Assembly: GCA_934045075.1 (NCBI GenBank)
Contig: OW203731.1
Location: forward strand, 13,587,062-13,651,061
Direction of reading: 5' to 3'
Length of the DNA stretch: 64,000 nt
DNA from: Yponomeuta sedellus
Lineage: Eukaryota > Arthropoda > Insecta > Lepidoptera > Yponomeutidae
Of this stretch, positions 63,991 through 64,000 are shown piece after piece. Position 1 is the stretch's first letter. Every line of letters begins with the position of its first letter. The position numbers were made by a program, and so were the translations under genes. The notes beneath the pieces were generated by a model. The model did no database searches, was not told where the DNA came from, and saw nothing but the letters and a program-made list of their open reading frames with translations.

Positions 63991-64000
63991 ATGGTTCCTC

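Overview
The window is eukaryotic, AT-rich, non-coding DNA, almost certainly from a moth or butterfly. The longest open frame is 136 codons and I found no intact host gene, rRNA, functional tRNA gene, CRISPR array or bacterial-style operon. The lepidopteran assignment rests on repeat content: RTE-type LINE ends with a QW near the C-terminus and a CCCAGCAGTGGG-type tail; several tRNA-derived SINE families; Penelope-like (GIY-YIG) ends; Helitron-like ends in CTAG; a repeat that starts AACCGGCCAAGTGCGAG and ends GTACGGAACCC; and many short inverted-repeat DNA elements. I cannot name the species.

Layout. 1-5.6 kb: AT-rich DNA with a small tandem repeat and two MITEs. 5.6-12 kb: dense SINEs (families called SINE1, SINE2, SINE3 and family A here) and a Harbinger-like MITE with TTA duplications. 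13.2-14.7 kb: a DNA-transposon derivative with long nested inverted repeats and the start of a MADF-domain reading frame. 15-27 kb: MITEs, a Helitron-like end, a 390-bp tandem duplication, four LINE remnants and more SINEs. 28.3-29.6 and 35-36.4 kb: repeat-poor stretches. 37-44.5 kb: a LINE C-terminus with its 3' end, a triple SINE1 composite at 41.4-42.1 kb, and family A. 44.5-48 kb: the largest repeat-poor, CpG-rich stretch. 48-56.3 kb: a Penelope-like copy, a mariner-like MITE, SINEs, two RTE ends and a Helitron-like piece. 56.3-60.4 kb: a second repeat-poor block. 60.8-64 kb: interspersed repeats and a second Penelope-like copy.

The most notable pattern is that retrotransposon copies carry an inverted duplicate of part of themselves. 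Three SINE1 loci contain near-perfect or perfect palindromes (55, 87 and 171 bp arms) and each whole composite is flanked by one short direct repeat of 9-12 bp. This implies that each palindrome was made before or during a single insertion. A fourth SINE1 locus has a perfect 35-bp hairpin. The Penelope-like copy at 48 kb shows the same architecture: a 37-bp inverted copy of its 3' end sits near its 5' junction, inside a 13-bp duplication. Family A is a multi-copy element of about 350 bp whose 5' part resembles the internal promoter of 5S rRNA behind a tRNA-like A box. Its 3' end shares a CCCAGCAGTGGGG tail with the RTE LINEs. The repeat-poor, CpG-richer blocks look like regulatory DNA around a developmental gene lying outside the window, but that is inference.
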